NCBI GenBank assembly: GCA_002699585.1
Contig: PABP01000023.1
Span: forward strand, 95,391-159,390
Length of the DNA: 64,000 bases
Source of the DNA: Anaerolineaceae bacterium
GTDB lineage: Bacteria; Chloroflexota; Anaerolineae; Aggregatilineales; Phototrophicaceae
Reading direction: 5' to 3'
A program made the translations under genes and the position numbers. Positions 53,425 to 62,880 of this stretch are shown here, piece by piece. Under the pieces are notes generated by a model that was not told the origin of the DNA, ran no database searches, and was given only the letters and a program-made list of their open reading frames with translations. The first letter of the stretch is position 1; each line of letters begins with the position of its first letter.

Positions 53425-54168
53425 ATGACTGACGCTGTAATGCCAAGCCAGGAGTATTACCTGGAAACACCCGATATCGAAACGTCATCAGATGACTATG
53501 CAACGCGCTTCGCTGGGAAAGTCGGAGACTGGTTCCTCAAAGTCCAGCGCGATGCCACGCTCAAGATGCTGAAACCCTATGCAGGTGCGACAGTTGTCGA
53601 CATCGGTGGTGGACATGGCCAAGCAACGGAAGCCATCATCAAGGCTGGCTATGATCTGACTGTATTTGGCAGCGATGCCGTATGTAAAGAGCGCATCGCC
53701 CAATTTGTCGATTCTGGCCAATGCAAGTTCGATACCGGGGATCTATTAAACCTGCCCTATCCTGACAATGCCTTCGATGTTGTTCTCAGCTATCGCTTGC
53801 TGCCACATATTGACCAATGGCCGCGTCTGATTGAGGAAATGTCACGGGTTGCACGCAAAGCGGTCATTTTAGATTATCCAGAAAAACGCAGCGTCAATGT
53901 GATTGCGCCTAAGCTGTTCAAGTTCAAAAAACAGATGGAGGGCAACACTCGCCCCTTTACGCTGTTCAGCCGCGAAGAAGTCACAGAAGAATTCAACAAA
54001 CATAACTATCAGTTTGTCGATGCCTATGCAGAATTTTTCCTGCCAATGGTATTACATCGTAAACTCAAACAACCTGCCATCAGCAGCGCAGCAGAAGCAG
54101 TATGCCGCGCCCTTGGCCTGACATCCCTATTCGGTTCGCCCGTTATTGTTAAATATACGCGCCGATAA
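53425..54168 (+). CDS. SAM-dependent methyltransferase, class I
   Basis: 247 residues. Motif I VVDIGGGHGQATEAI near 53-67, then DLLNLPYPDNAFDVVLSYRLLPHI as in Methyltransf_11/UbiE-like proteins, and ILDYPEKRSVN. Ribosome site AGGTTAGCCC. First of a tight group with GT4 (18-base gap). The substrate is unknown; it may be lipid- or glycan-linked. Confidence 0.88.
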   Translation: MTDAVMPSQEYYLETPDIETSSDDYATRFAGKVGDWFLKVQRDATLKMLKPYAGATVVDIGGGHGQATEAIIKAGYDLTVFGSDAVCKERIAQFVDSGQCKFDTGDLLNLPYPDNAFDVVLSYRLLPHIDQWPRLIEEMSRVARKAVILDYPEKRSVNVIAPKLFKFKKQMEGNTRPFTLFSREEVTEEFNKHNYQFVDAYAEFFLPMVLHRKLKQPAISSAAEAVCRALGLTSLFGSPVIVKYTRR

Positions 54169-54186
54169 GTTGCAAAGAGAGCAAAC

Positions 54187-55356
54187 ATGAAAATACTCTA
54201 CCTCGCACCTCAACCCCTCTACCAAGAGCGAGGCACATCAATTGCCAATAAGTTAGTCCTGGAGCATCTTTCTAAGCGCGGTGAGCAAGTCGATGTTTTG
54301 ACATTCGCTGAGGGCAAAGATATTCACTTCAAAGGTGTGACAATCCATCGCACGCCTGATCTGCCCTTCCTGCGCGGTATACGGCCAGGATTTTCACTCA
54401 AGAAGATCATCTGTGACATCTTCTTGTTGTTCAAAGCCCTATTTATGGGCCTCACCCGTCGCTATGACATGGTCCATGCTGTCGAAGAATCCGTCTTTAT
54501 CGCTATGCTACTCAAGCTGCTTTATGGCACACCCTACGTCTATGACATGGATTCGTCGTTGGCCCAGCAAATGACGGAAAAATTCCCGGGGTTGCGCAAA
54601 GTTCTCTCGGTTTTTGAGTTCTTCGAGGGGCAAGCTATTCGCTATTCTGAGGCCGTTGTTGTGGTTTGCGATGCCCTGGGTGATGTAGCCCGCAAACAAG
54701 CCGTCAGAAAAGTCGTCACACTGCGCGATGTTCCCCTCTTTAATGAAGAAGATGATGCCGACAAAGAAAACTTGCGTGAATCACTTGCCATTGATGGCAA
54801 GATCATGATGTATGTGGGCAATTTAGAAAGCTATCAGGGCATCGACCTCCTACTCCAGAGCTTTGTCATTGCTCGTAAAGAAGTCAACGATGCTCATATC
54901 GTGATTATCGGTGGTATTCCAGGTGACATTGAAAAATATACGAAGATGGCATCTGAATTGGGCATCCAGGACCGCGTTCACCTTGTCGGTCCCCGCCCCA
55001 TCGACCAATTATCGGCTTACTTACAACAAGCAGATATTCTGTTATCACCGCGCATCAAGGGCAACAACACGCCCATGAAGATCTACTCGTATCTGTATAG
55101 TGGCAAAGTCTGTCTAGCCACCGACCTGTGGACACACACCCAGGTTCTCACCGATGAAGTATCCATTTTGGCAAAGCCCAATGCCCAGGCTTATGCAGCA
55201 GGTATGGTCAAGCTTTTACAAGATGATGCACTCCGTGCAAAACTTGGCAAAGCGGGGCGGCGACTCATCGAAGAGAAATACAGTTACGATGTCTTCGTCG
55301 ATAATCTGGACCATCTGATGGATTGGTTGGCCCTGCCACAAGCACAACGTGCCTAA
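54187..55356 (+). CDS. Family 4 glycosyltransferase
   Basis: 389 residues. N-terminal APQPLYQERGTSIANKLVLEHL, then the C-terminal domain MYVGNLESYQGIDLLLQSF and LSPRIKGNNTPMKIYSYLYSGKVCLATD, an atypical donor motif in which the first E is absent and R-N-T-P-K-Y is present, as in a GT4 subgroup. AGAGAGC precedes the ATG. Cytoplasmic. Confidence 0.88.
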   Translation: MKILYLAPQPLYQERGTSIANKLVLEHLSKRGEQVDVLTFAEGKDIHFKGVTIHRTPDLPFLRGIRPGFSLKKIICDIFLLFKALFMGLTRRYDMVHAVEESVFIAMLLKLLYGTPYVYDMDSSLAQQMTEKFPGLRKVLSVFEFFEGQAIRYSEAVVVVCDALGDVARKQAVRKVVTLRDVPLFNEEDDADKENLRESLAIDGKIMMYVGNLESYQGIDLLLQSFVIARKEVNDAHIVIIGGIPGDIEKYTKMASELGIQDRVHLVGPRPIDQLSAYLQQADILLSPRIKGNNTPMKIYSYLYSGKVCLATDLWTHTQVLTDEVSILAKPNAQAYAAGMVKLLQDDALRAKLGKAGRRLIEEKYSYDVFVDNLDHLMDWLALPQAQRA

Positions 55357-55493
55357 ATACTGCGCACAAATAACAAAGCAAGAATAAACTAATCTTATTA
55401 TCATATTGTCATTTTAATATAGAGGTAGGTCATCATAAGCTTACCTCTATAATTATGCCTATCTAGCTCACACACCCTAACGGGAAGAGGTAT

Positions 55494-56330
55494 ATGGTTA
55501 CACAGACCGCAACACCGAGCGCACAGGTCAATTGGCCGATCCGGCTTTTCAAGAAATCGCTCTTAAAGCGCGAGAAATACCAGGAAGTCACCGGCATGCT
55601 CGGAGATTTCACCGATTTACACTGCCTCGACATTGGTGCCGATAACGGCGTTATCAGCTATTTGCTGCGCCAAGAAGGTGGCACCTGGAAAAGCGCCGAC
55701 CTCGATGCCCATACGGTTGAAGCTATACGTTCATTGGTTGGGACTGATGTTTATCAGATCGATGACACCCACCCCACCCCCTTTGCGGATAATGAATTTG
55801 ATGCCATAGTCATCATCGATTTCCTGGAGCACATTCACAATGATGAGGCCTTCGTCCAGGAAATGAAACGCATCATTAAGCCCGGTGGAGCGATCATTGC
55901 CAATGTTCCCCATGCTCGCAAATCATTGCTTAAGCAATTCCAGCACCTCATTGGCCAGACCGATGAAAAACACGGTCATGTTCGCCCTGGATATACTGCT
56001 GAGAGCCTTCAGAAGCTATTTGGGGACGACTTTTCAATACAAAAGTCCCATACCTATTCGCGTTTTTTCGCCCAATTCATTGATACAATGATTGTATTCG
56101 GTGTGGGTTTGCTTAAACGGGGTAAAGACGATCCATCCCAAAAGGGCAACGTTGTCACCGGCCAAGACATGAACAACTATGCCAAGATGTTCAAACTATA
56201 TTCCCTGATCTACCCTATTGTGTGGTTCTTCTCTAAGTTAGATTTGCTTATTCCATTTACGAGTGGCTTCATGTTGATCGCTAGGGCCACAGCAAATAAA
56301 TCTACAGATCACGATAACGTTGACGAATAA
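55494..56330 (+). CDS. SAM-dependent methyltransferase, class I, with C-terminal hydrophobic segments
   Basis: 278 residues. Motif I CLDIGADNGVISYLL near 43-57, DDTHPTPFADNEFDAIVIIDFLEHI and KPGGAIIANVPH. The C-terminal part has two hydrophobic stretches (about 185-205 and 240-262), suggesting membrane association. GAAGAGG precedes the ATG. It acts in the glycan block by context. Confidence 0.88.
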   Translation: MVTQTATPSAQVNWPIRLFKKSLLKREKYQEVTGMLGDFTDLHCLDIGADNGVISYLLRQEGGTWKSADLDAHTVEAIRSLVGTDVYQIDDTHPTPFADNEFDAIVIIDFLEHIHNDEAFVQEMKRIIKPGGAIIANVPHARKSLLKQFQHLIGQTDEKHGHVRPGYTAESLQKLFGDDFSIQKSHTYSRFFAQFIDTMIVFGVGLLKRGKDDPSQKGNVVTGQDMNNYAKMFKLYSLIYPIVWFFSKLDLLIPFTSGFMLIARATANKSTDHDNVDE

Positions 56331-56371
56331 CTGTAGCTAACAAACAACGACGAACATGACAAGGAGAACCC

Positions 56372-57358
56372 ATGCATCAACAAGCTGTCGTCACAGGTGG
56401 AACAGGCTATACCGGTAATGCTCTCGTACGCAAACTCTTAAAACAAGGCTACGAAGTCCGCACCTCGGTACGTGACAAGTCTCGTGCCCAAGACCTAGCT
56501 GATCTCGGTGCAGAGATTTTTGAAGGCGATCTACGTGATGAAAAAGCCATGGCAGAACTCTGCCAGGGTGCTCACACGGTTTATCATATCGCCGCGCACT
56601 ACCGTAAAGAAAATGTGACTCGCCAGGAGATGTTTGATATTAATCATCTCGGGACAATTAACGTCCTCAAAGGTGCAGAAAAAGCCGGTGTTGAGCGCTA
56701 TGTTCACAGTAGTACAGTCGGCGTGCATGGTGATATTAAAGAAATCCCAGCGACAGAAGAGACACCTTTTAATCCGGGTGACACATATCAGGAAAGTAAG
56801 CTCGCGGGTGAGCGCGAAGTCTGGAAATACATCGATGAAGGGCGCTTACAGGCCACGATTTACCGCCCTGCCGGGATATTGGGACCAGGCGAAGAACGCT
56901 TTCTTAAGTTGCCGAAATCCATCAAGATGGGAACATTCTTGATGATTGGCGACGGGGAAACGCTGTTCCATACGGTAGACATCGACGACCTGACAGATGG
57001 TGTCATTCTGTGTGGCACACGCGACGAAGGTATCGGCAAAGTTTACATTCTGGCAGGCCCCGATGATGCGACACTCAATGACATGACCGAAATGATTGCA
57101 GAAATTGTCGGGCGTAAAGTGCCGCCAGTTCATGTGCCTTATACACCTGTTTATTATGCAGGTTGGGCCAGCGAACTGATTTTCAAGCCGCTAGGCATTG
57201 ATCCGCCGATACATCGTCGTCGTGTGGATTTCTTCGAGAAGAATCGCAGCTTTGACATTAGCAAGGCACGCAACGACTTGGGTTTTGCGCCTAAGTACAA
57301 CATGCGCGAGAGTTGGGCGCGTGCTATTGAATCGTATGAAGAGTTGGGTTGGATGTAA
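56372..57358 (+). CDS. NAD(P)-dependent epimerase/reductase (extended SDR, HpnA/DFR-like)
   Basis: 328 residues. VVTGGTGYTGNALVRKLL at 6-23 (Rossmann), the YHIAAHYRKENVT segment, YVHSSTVGVHG and the catalytic YQESKLAGE (Y-x3-K), IYRPAGILGPGEERF. The C-terminus is like dihydroflavonol reductase/hopanoid-associated HpnA. AAGGAGA precedes the ATG. The substrate is not readable from sequence; followed by a terminator. Confidence 0.88.
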   Translation: MHQQAVVTGGTGYTGNALVRKLLKQGYEVRTSVRDKSRAQDLADLGAEIFEGDLRDEKAMAELCQGAHTVYHIAAHYRKENVTRQEMFDINHLGTINVLKGAEKAGVERYVHSSTVGVHGDIKEIPATEETPFNPGDTYQESKLAGEREVWKYIDEGRLQATIYRPAGILGPGEERFLKLPKSIKMGTFLMIGDGETLFHTVDIDDLTDGVILCGTRDEGIGKVYILAGPDDATLNDMTEMIAEIVGRKVPPVHVPYTPVYYAGWASELIFKPLGIDPPIHRRRVDFFEKNRSFDISKARNDLGFAPKYNMRESWARAIESYEELGWM

Positions 57359-57417
57359 CGCCAATTCATGACAACACATCTGGGAAACTTCGGTTCCCAC
57401 ATCATCTCGCAATAACC

Positions 57418-57450
57418 AAGCCAGGAGAAAAGTCTCTCTTGGCTTTTTCT
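57418..57450 (+). terminator. Terminator of the SDR gene
   Basis: AAGCCAGGAGA pairs with TCTCTCTTGGCTT (short internal asymmetry), followed by TTTCT. The remaining gap to 57702 holds no gene that I can support. Confidence 0.7.
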
Positions 57451-57702
57451 ATAATCTAAAATCCAACTTAACCATTTTGTGCAAAGTTTACGCCCGTAAT
57501 TGCGACGACCTTGCTTACAGATGTAGCTTTTTAACCATACAACGCTGTAAATAGACAAAAACACCCTTACGGCGCCTTGCTGAGTTCATTTATCTGGCTT
57601 GTATATTTGCATTTTCATTTTAGGTCGCTGTTAGGCTGCCTAAATATAGTGATATTAGCTCAGATAGCGAGATAACACGGCAATAGTGAGGATGTGCCTG
57701 CG

Positions 57703-58767
57703 ATGATCGAACAAAACCAAATTGTACCTTCGGAGACCAAATCGGAAGCCATTCCTGAAACAATGGAAATGGCCGTCTCCAAGCCTTATCTGTCGATTGT
57801 TATTCCTTTGTACAACGAAGAAGGTAATGTCGAGCCACTATATAAAGAACTCACCCAGGCGCTCGAACAAATCGGCCACACTTACGAAGTCATCGCAATT
57901 AACGATGGTAGCCGCGACCGGACCTATGAGAAGTTACAGGAAGTGTTCGAACACGATGCACGCTGGCGCGTGATTGGTTTCCGTCGCAACTTTGGCCAGA
58001 CTGCCGCGATGACCGCTGGCTTTGACGCCGCTCGTGGTGATGTCGTTGTCACCATTGATGCTGACCTCCAGAACAACCCGCTCGATATTCCGAAACTGCT
58101 GGAAAAGTTGGATGAGGGTTACGATATTGTCAGTGGCTGGCGCCAAAATCGTAAAGAAAACTACATTAAGCGCCGTATACCCTCGATGGTAGCTAACGGC
58201 CTGATTTCACGCCTGACAGGTGTTGAACTGCATGACTATGGCTGCACACTCAAAGTCTATCGCAGCGAGGTCGCCAAGAACACCGAACTTTACGGTGAGC
58301 TGCACCGCTTTATCCCGGCGTTGGCAAGCTGGATGGGTGTCAAAGTGGCTGAAGTCCCCGTTGGTGATCGTGCCCGTACATACGGCCAGAGCAAGTATGG
58401 TATGGGCCGTATCTTCCGTGTCATCCTTGACTTGATTACAGTGACTTTCTTGCTCAAGTATGCAACCAAGCCCATGCATTTCTTCGGAACCATTGGCTTT
58501 ATTATGGGCAGTGTTGGCAGCGCCATCCTCGGTGGTCTGGCGTTCGAACGTATCTTCCTCTCCCAACCCATCGGAGATCGCCCGATTATGATGTTGGGTA
58601 TCTTGCTCATCATCCTGGCTGTGCAAATGGTGAGTGTCGGCCTGATTGCTGAAGTCGTCATGCGCAACTACTACAATCCACAGGGCAAACCAACCTACAT
58701 GGTTCGTCATCAGCTCGATGTCGTTGAAGAAAAGAAGCTGATCGCAAAGCAGCAACGCGAAGCATAA
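57703..58767 (+). CDS. Membrane family 2 glycosyltransferase (polyprenyl-phosphate sugar transferase, GtrB/ArnC-like)
   Basis: 354 residues. ATG at 57703 has GAGG 11 bases upstream. LSIVIPLYNEEGNVEPLYKEL near 28-48, NDGSRDRT, DADLQNNPLDIPKL and GWRQNR match the GtrB/DPM1 group. Two helices at the C-terminus (about 250-330) are typical. It would make a polyprenyl-phosphate sugar for GT-C enzymes. Confidence 0.92.
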   Translation: MIEQNQIVPSETKSEAIPETMEMAVSKPYLSIVIPLYNEEGNVEPLYKELTQALEQIGHTYEVIAINDGSRDRTYEKLQEVFEHDARWRVIGFRRNFGQTAAMTAGFDAARGDVVVTIDADLQNNPLDIPKLLEKLDEGYDIVSGWRQNRKENYIKRRIPSMVANGLISRLTGVELHDYGCTLKVYRSEVAKNTELYGELHRFIPALASWMGVKVAEVPVGDRARTYGQSKYGMGRIFRVILDLITVTFLLKYATKPMHFFGTIGFIMGSVGSAILGGLAFERIFLSQPIGDRPIMMLGILLIILAVQMVSVGLIAEVVMRNYYNPQGKPTYMVRHQLDVVEEKKLIAKQQREA

Positions 58768-58823
58768 CTTCTGCTGGATGCCTAACCCTGAGGCTCATCC
58801 GTAATCAGCAAAACAACTATTGA

Positions 58824-58853
58824 AATGGGGACAATCGTACGATTGTCCTCATT
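58824..58853 (+). repeat. 30-bp near-perfect palindrome
   Basis: GGACAATCGTACGATTGTCC (58829-58848) is a perfect 20-bp palindrome. Allowing one G-U it extends to 30 bp. There is no T run, so it is either an unusual terminator of the GT2 gene or a protein-binding site for the next gene. Confidence 0.6.
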
Positions 58854-58965
58854 GATATTATGCACCTTGCCTCTCAAGATACAGAGCCTTGTGCCGTTAG
58901 CTGATCGCAAGGTCAAATGAGTATTCTGAGTCTATAAAGAAGTCGATCGTACTGGAGCAACCTAT

Positions 58966-59997
58966 ATGGGTAGCAGCACGTTGCAAGCAACTGACCTCCC
59001 GCCGACCGATGATCCCCTTGTGGATGATACGTCGGCAGAAAGTACGCCCAAAAAGAAAAATACCGCTCGTCAGCTTTTCTTCAATGTGCTGAAAATTGGC
59101 ATTTCCATTACGCTGATTTATTTCCTACTGCGCGATACAAGCATCAGTGAAGTACTGGCAGCCGTCCAGACAGCAAATGTACCCCTGCTTTTGCTCGCAT
59201 TTTCTTTGCACTATGTGGGTTTTCTCGTTAGCGCGATCCGTTGGCGGGGTCTTTTGCGTGCCCAAGAAAAAGAAGCATCCGTCAACTATTTAATGCAATC
59301 CTATGTGGTGAGTGCTTTTTTCAATAACTTCTTGCCTTCCACCATCGGCGGTGATGCGATCCGTGCCTATGATTCCTGGCGACTGGGGCAAACTCGCTCA
59401 GAAGCTGTCGCAGTTGTCTTCGTAGATCGCTTCCTGGGTATCCTCGTCTTGATGCTGTTTGCTGTTGTGGCTGTCCTATTCTCGCCACAGCTTGCAGAAA
59501 AAGTACCCTCGCTCTACCTGTGGGTTGGCCTGGGAGCTATCGGTGTCATAGCTATTAGTTGGATCATCTTCGTTCCATCACAGTGGATGCCGAAACTCAT
59601 TCAAAAGCTGCCCCTGCCTGGAAAAATCAAAGACAAACTAACGAGTATCTTGAGTGCGTTCCTGGCATTCCAGGGCAAAAAACAGGTTCTCATCGTAGCG
59701 CTTGCCTGGTCTGTGCTACTGCAGGTTAACGTTGTGCTCCACCATTATCTGATTTCGGAAGCGCTCGGACTACAGATCCCGCTTATCGCCTTCTTCGTCA
59801 TTGTACCGCTGGCCACCTTCATCATGATGATTCCGATCAGCATCAACGCGATTGGTGTCCGCGAGAGTGTATTTGTCCTTTTCTTCTCCGCTTATGCGAT
59901 TGGCAACTCAGAGGCGATTGCTTTCTCCTGGATTATTTATGGCATGGTACTCATTCTGGGTGTCATCGGCGGCATTACCTATGCACTAAGACGATAG
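58966..59997 (+). CDS. UPF0104 / lysylphosphatidylglycerol synthase-type transmembrane protein
   Basis: 343 residues. After a 35-residue polar N-terminus come about eight helices, with RWRGLLRAQ, the conserved FFNNFLPSTIGGDAIRAY motif near 114-131, and VDRFLGIL. This matches the PF03706 family (MprF flippase-like domain, AglD relatives). It may be a lipid-linked sugar flippase or transferase. GGAG precedes the ATG. Confidence 0.88.
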   Translation: MGSSTLQATDLPPTDDPLVDDTSAESTPKKKNTARQLFFNVLKIGISITLIYFLLRDTSISEVLAAVQTANVPLLLLAFSLHYVGFLVSAIRWRGLLRAQEKEASVNYLMQSYVVSAFFNNFLPSTIGGDAIRAYDSWRLGQTRSEAVAVVFVDRFLGILVLMLFAVVAVLFSPQLAEKVPSLYLWVGLGAIGVIAISWIIFVPSQWMPKLIQKLPLPGKIKDKLTSILSAFLAFQGKKQVLIVALAWSVLLQVNVVLHHYLISEALGLQIPLIAFFVIVPLATFIMMIPISINAIGVRESVFVLFFSAYAIGNSEAIAFSWIIYGMVLILGVIGGITYALRR

Positions 59998-60020
59998 ATA
60001 TGATCCATCAGCACAAGCTA

Positions 60021-60050
60021 AAAACCCGGCTTGGTCCGGGTTTTTTGTTT
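60021..60050 (+). terminator. Terminator of the UPF0104 gene
   Basis: AAAACCCGG-CTTGGT-CCGGGTTTT perfect stem, followed by TTTGTTT. Confidence 0.88.
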
Positions 60051-60133
60051 ATTCGCCTCTCATGTGGCTTTTAGCCCCCCGAAAGGCTAACAGTCTTTAA
60101 TTACTACATATAACACCAAGCCTGTAAACATAA

Positions 60134-62632
60134 ATGGAGTACCTCCAGACGATGCTCATTAAGTTTTTTCTGCTAGCCCTCTTCACGCTCACACTCAGCA
60201 CGGTATCCACATCATCCCAAGACATGCCGGATGATGCCAAGCCACGCATTCTCATCATGACCGACATTGGCGCGAATGACACAGATGACGAGCAAAGCCT
60301 GGTTCGCTTTCTGGTTTATGCAAATGAATTCGATGTCGAAGGCCTTATCGCCAGCTCAAATGTGAATGAGACGGGCGATGAGACACACCCTCAAATGATG
60401 AGGGAGATCATCGGCCTATATGGCGAAGTCTATGACAATCTCATTCTGCATGACCCGGACTACCCTACTGCGGAATACCTGTTAAGTATCGTGCGTGATG
60501 GGCAACCTAACGCTTCTGGCGCACACGATGTCTTTGATAGTATCGGCGCCGATAAAGATACAGAAGCATCGAACCACATCATTGAGGTTGTTGATCGTGA
60601 TGACCCGCGACCGATCAATATCACGGCCTGGGGTGGCACAGCCGACCTGGCACAGGCATTGTGGCGCGTCCGAGAAGACCGCACACCTGAAGAACTTGCT
60701 GAATTCATCAGCAAGATTCGTGTACATGCCATCGCCGATCAGGATAGTACCGGTCCCTGGATCCGCGAAAGTTTCCCTGATCTATTCTATATTCTGAACC
60801 TAGCACCTGATGGCCAGAACAAGTTCACATCCGTCTTCCGCGGCATGTACCGTGAAGGCGATGCCTCGCTCGTCAGCCGCGAATGGGTTACGAACAATGT
60901 GATCGAAAGCCACGGTCCACTTGGCGCACGCTATCCGCTTGATGGTGCTGGCGTGGAGGGGCTCAAAGAAGGCGATACGCCCTCATGGTTCTACTTCCTG
61001 GATAATGGCTTACAGAACCCGGCGATGCCCTCCTGGGGTGGCTGGGGTGGTCGTTTTGAACTGCGCCCAGGCGGCACTTACTATCAAGATACCGAAGATA
61101 CCTTGGATACGACCAACCGCATCGTGACCGTTTACCGTTGGCGTCCCGCCTATCAGAACGACTTTGAAGCACGTATGGACTGGAACATCTTGCCTTATGA
61201 CGAGGCAAACCACAATCCAATCGTCACTGTCGACCAAGAAGCTGAGTTAAGCGTTGCTTCCGGTTCAGTTGTTAACATTGATGCCGCACAGTCGACAGAC
61301 CCGGATGGCGATAATCTTTCCTTCAACTGGTACTACTACCCTGAACCCAGTACATTCACGGAAGCGTTCAGTTTACCTGAAACGACATCCTCGATACTCA
61401 ATTTTACTGCACCATCTGTCACTGAGCCGCAGACCCTGCACATCATTCTGAGCGTGACCGATGATGGCAGCCCAGCACTCACCTCATATCAGCGCTTCGT
61501 CATCACTGTGGAAGCACCCAGTGAACAAACCTACGATGTTGTTCCAGAAACAGCCACCCAAGGCATTGAGGCACAATATTTCTCTGGTATGGATTTCAAC
61601 GAACTTGTGACCACACAAACCGATGTCTTCATCGACTTCGTATGGCATGATGACACACCGTCACCTGCGATGGAGATCGATAAATTCTCAGTTCGCTGGT
61701 CAGGTTGGATCGTGCCGGAGCACAGCGAAGAATACACCTTCTACACGACTGCTGATGATGGCGTACGCCTGTATCTTGACGGCCGTCTACTCATCGAGGA
61801 CTGGGCACATGGCGGTGCACGAGAGAACAGCAATACGATTTTGCTTGAGGCTGGCGTGCCCTATCCGTTCATTGTCGAATACTATGAGGCTGGCAGCGCA
61901 GCGAGAGTCAACCTACAGTGGAGTTCACCCAGCGTAGAAAAAGAGGTCATCGGACCCGAACATTTCTACATCATTGAGGATGCTGTCGAGGATACTATCA
62001 CAACAGCAACCGATGAAGAGCTTATTCAGATCTTGCCGCTAGGCGATTCCATTACACAAGCTGATAAACATACCAATAGCTATCGACGTCCATTATGGTT
62101 CTTACTCCAGGAAGCCAACTATAATGTTGACTTTATCGGTAGCACATCCACCCATCATCAAGGTGACGCCCCTACCCCGGATTTTGATCTCGATCATGAG
62201 GGACATTGGGGTTGGCGCACGGATGAAATCTACTCAGAACTGCCTACATGGCTCGAAAGCTATACGCCAGATGTGGTCTTACTCCATCTAGGTACCAATG
62301 ACATCTTTCAAGGAACCAGTGTAGACAACACACTGGACAACTTGACTCAAATCGTTGATGCCTTACGCGCAGATAATCCCAATGTCACCATCCTGGCAGC
62401 CCAGGTTATTCCCCATACACGCGGGGATCGTCCTTCACTCGAAGCATTCAATGACGCCCTACCCACCTGGGTGGATACCGTCACCACAGCCGAATCACCC
62501 GTTATTCTGGTTGACCAGGCCAGCAGCATCGACCCGGAAGCTCACTTGTATGATGGCGTTCATCCTAACAAACATGGCGAAGAAGTCATGGCTTCGGTTT
62601 GGTTCAGCGTATTAGAAGACGTCATTCGCTAG
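60134..62632 (+). CDS. Secreted three-part enzyme: DUF1593 nucleoside hydrolase-like, PA14, SGNH esterase
   Basis: 832 residues; the ATG six codons in (60152) is an equally good start. Signal peptide about 7-29. Residues about 35-365 match DUF1593 (RILIMTDIGANDTDDEQSL, the Asp cluster of nucleoside hydrolases; AWGGTADLAQAL). Residues about 370-460 form a PKD/cadherin-like linker. PA14 follows at about 475-620 (YFSGMDFNE, TTADDGVRLYLDGRLLI). A C-terminal SGNH hydrolase has LPLGDSITQ, LLHLGTNDI and DGVHPN with the catalytic Ser, Asn and Asp/His. Likely polysaccharide deacetylation or degradation outside the cell. Confidence 0.88.
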   Translation: MEYLQTMLIKFFLLALFTLTLSTVSTSSQDMPDDAKPRILIMTDIGANDTDDEQSLVRFLVYANEFDVEGLIASSNVNETGDETHPQMMREIIGLYGEVYDNLILHDPDYPTAEYLLSIVRDGQPNASGAHDVFDSIGADKDTEASNHIIEVVDRDDPRPINITAWGGTADLAQALWRVREDRTPEELAEFISKIRVHAIADQDSTGPWIRESFPDLFYILNLAPDGQNKFTSVFRGMYREGDASLVSREWVTNNVIESHGPLGARYPLDGAGVEGLKEGDTPSWFYFLDNGLQNPAMPSWGGWGGRFELRPGGTYYQDTEDTLDTTNRIVTVYRWRPAYQNDFEARMDWNILPYDEANHNPIVTVDQEAELSVASGSVVNIDAAQSTDPDGDNLSFNWYYYPEPSTFTEAFSLPETTSSILNFTAPSVTEPQTLHIILSVTDDGSPALTSYQRFVITVEAPSEQTYDVVPETATQGIEAQYFSGMDFNELVTTQTDVFIDFVWHDDTPSPAMEIDKFSVRWSGWIVPEHSEEYTFYTTADDGVRLYLDGRLLIEDWAHGGARENSNTILLEAGVPYPFIVEYYEAGSAARVNLQWSSPSVEKEVIGPEHFYIIEDAVEDTITTATDEELIQILPLGDSITQADKHTNSYRRPLWFLLQEANYNVDFIGSTSTHHQGDAPTPDFDLDHEGHWGWRTDEIYSELPTWLESYTPDVVLLHLGTNDIFQGTSVDNTLDNLTQIVDALRADNPNVTILAAQVIPHTRGDRPSLEAFNDALPTWVDTVTTAESPVILVDQASSIDPEAHLYDGVHPNKHGEEVMASVWFSVLEDVIR

Positions 62633-62662
62633 CCTACATATCAGGATCATAAAGCAACTTAG

Positions 62663-62699
62663 AAGAGATCGATTCTGTACTATGAACGATCTCTTTTTT
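62663..62699 (+). terminator. Terminator of the secreted enzyme gene
   Basis: AAGAGATCG and CGATCTCTT form a perfect 9-bp stem around a 15-base loop, followed by TTTTG. Confidence 0.8.
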
Positions 62700-62880
62700 G
62701 TTCCCTATATGTTGCCTGAACGTGCCAATCGCACAGTAGACTATAATAAATCTATCAACGGGAGATCACCTCACTTCAATGTAGCTACCTGAGCACAGAT
62801 ACGTCCATTGTGAACCCTCATCCTGAAAAACGTGTCTCAGTAATTGAGCATTTATATTCATAATGGCATGGGGACATGAA

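Noticed and set aside
55491..55502. TATGGTTACACA at the start of a methyltransferase gene, similar to the IS-end repeat
   Set aside because: Only 12 bases match, they are part of a real start codon region, and there is no second block.
57154..57564. A 136-codon minus-strand frame
   Set aside because: It runs antisense across the conserved SDR gene and its terminator.
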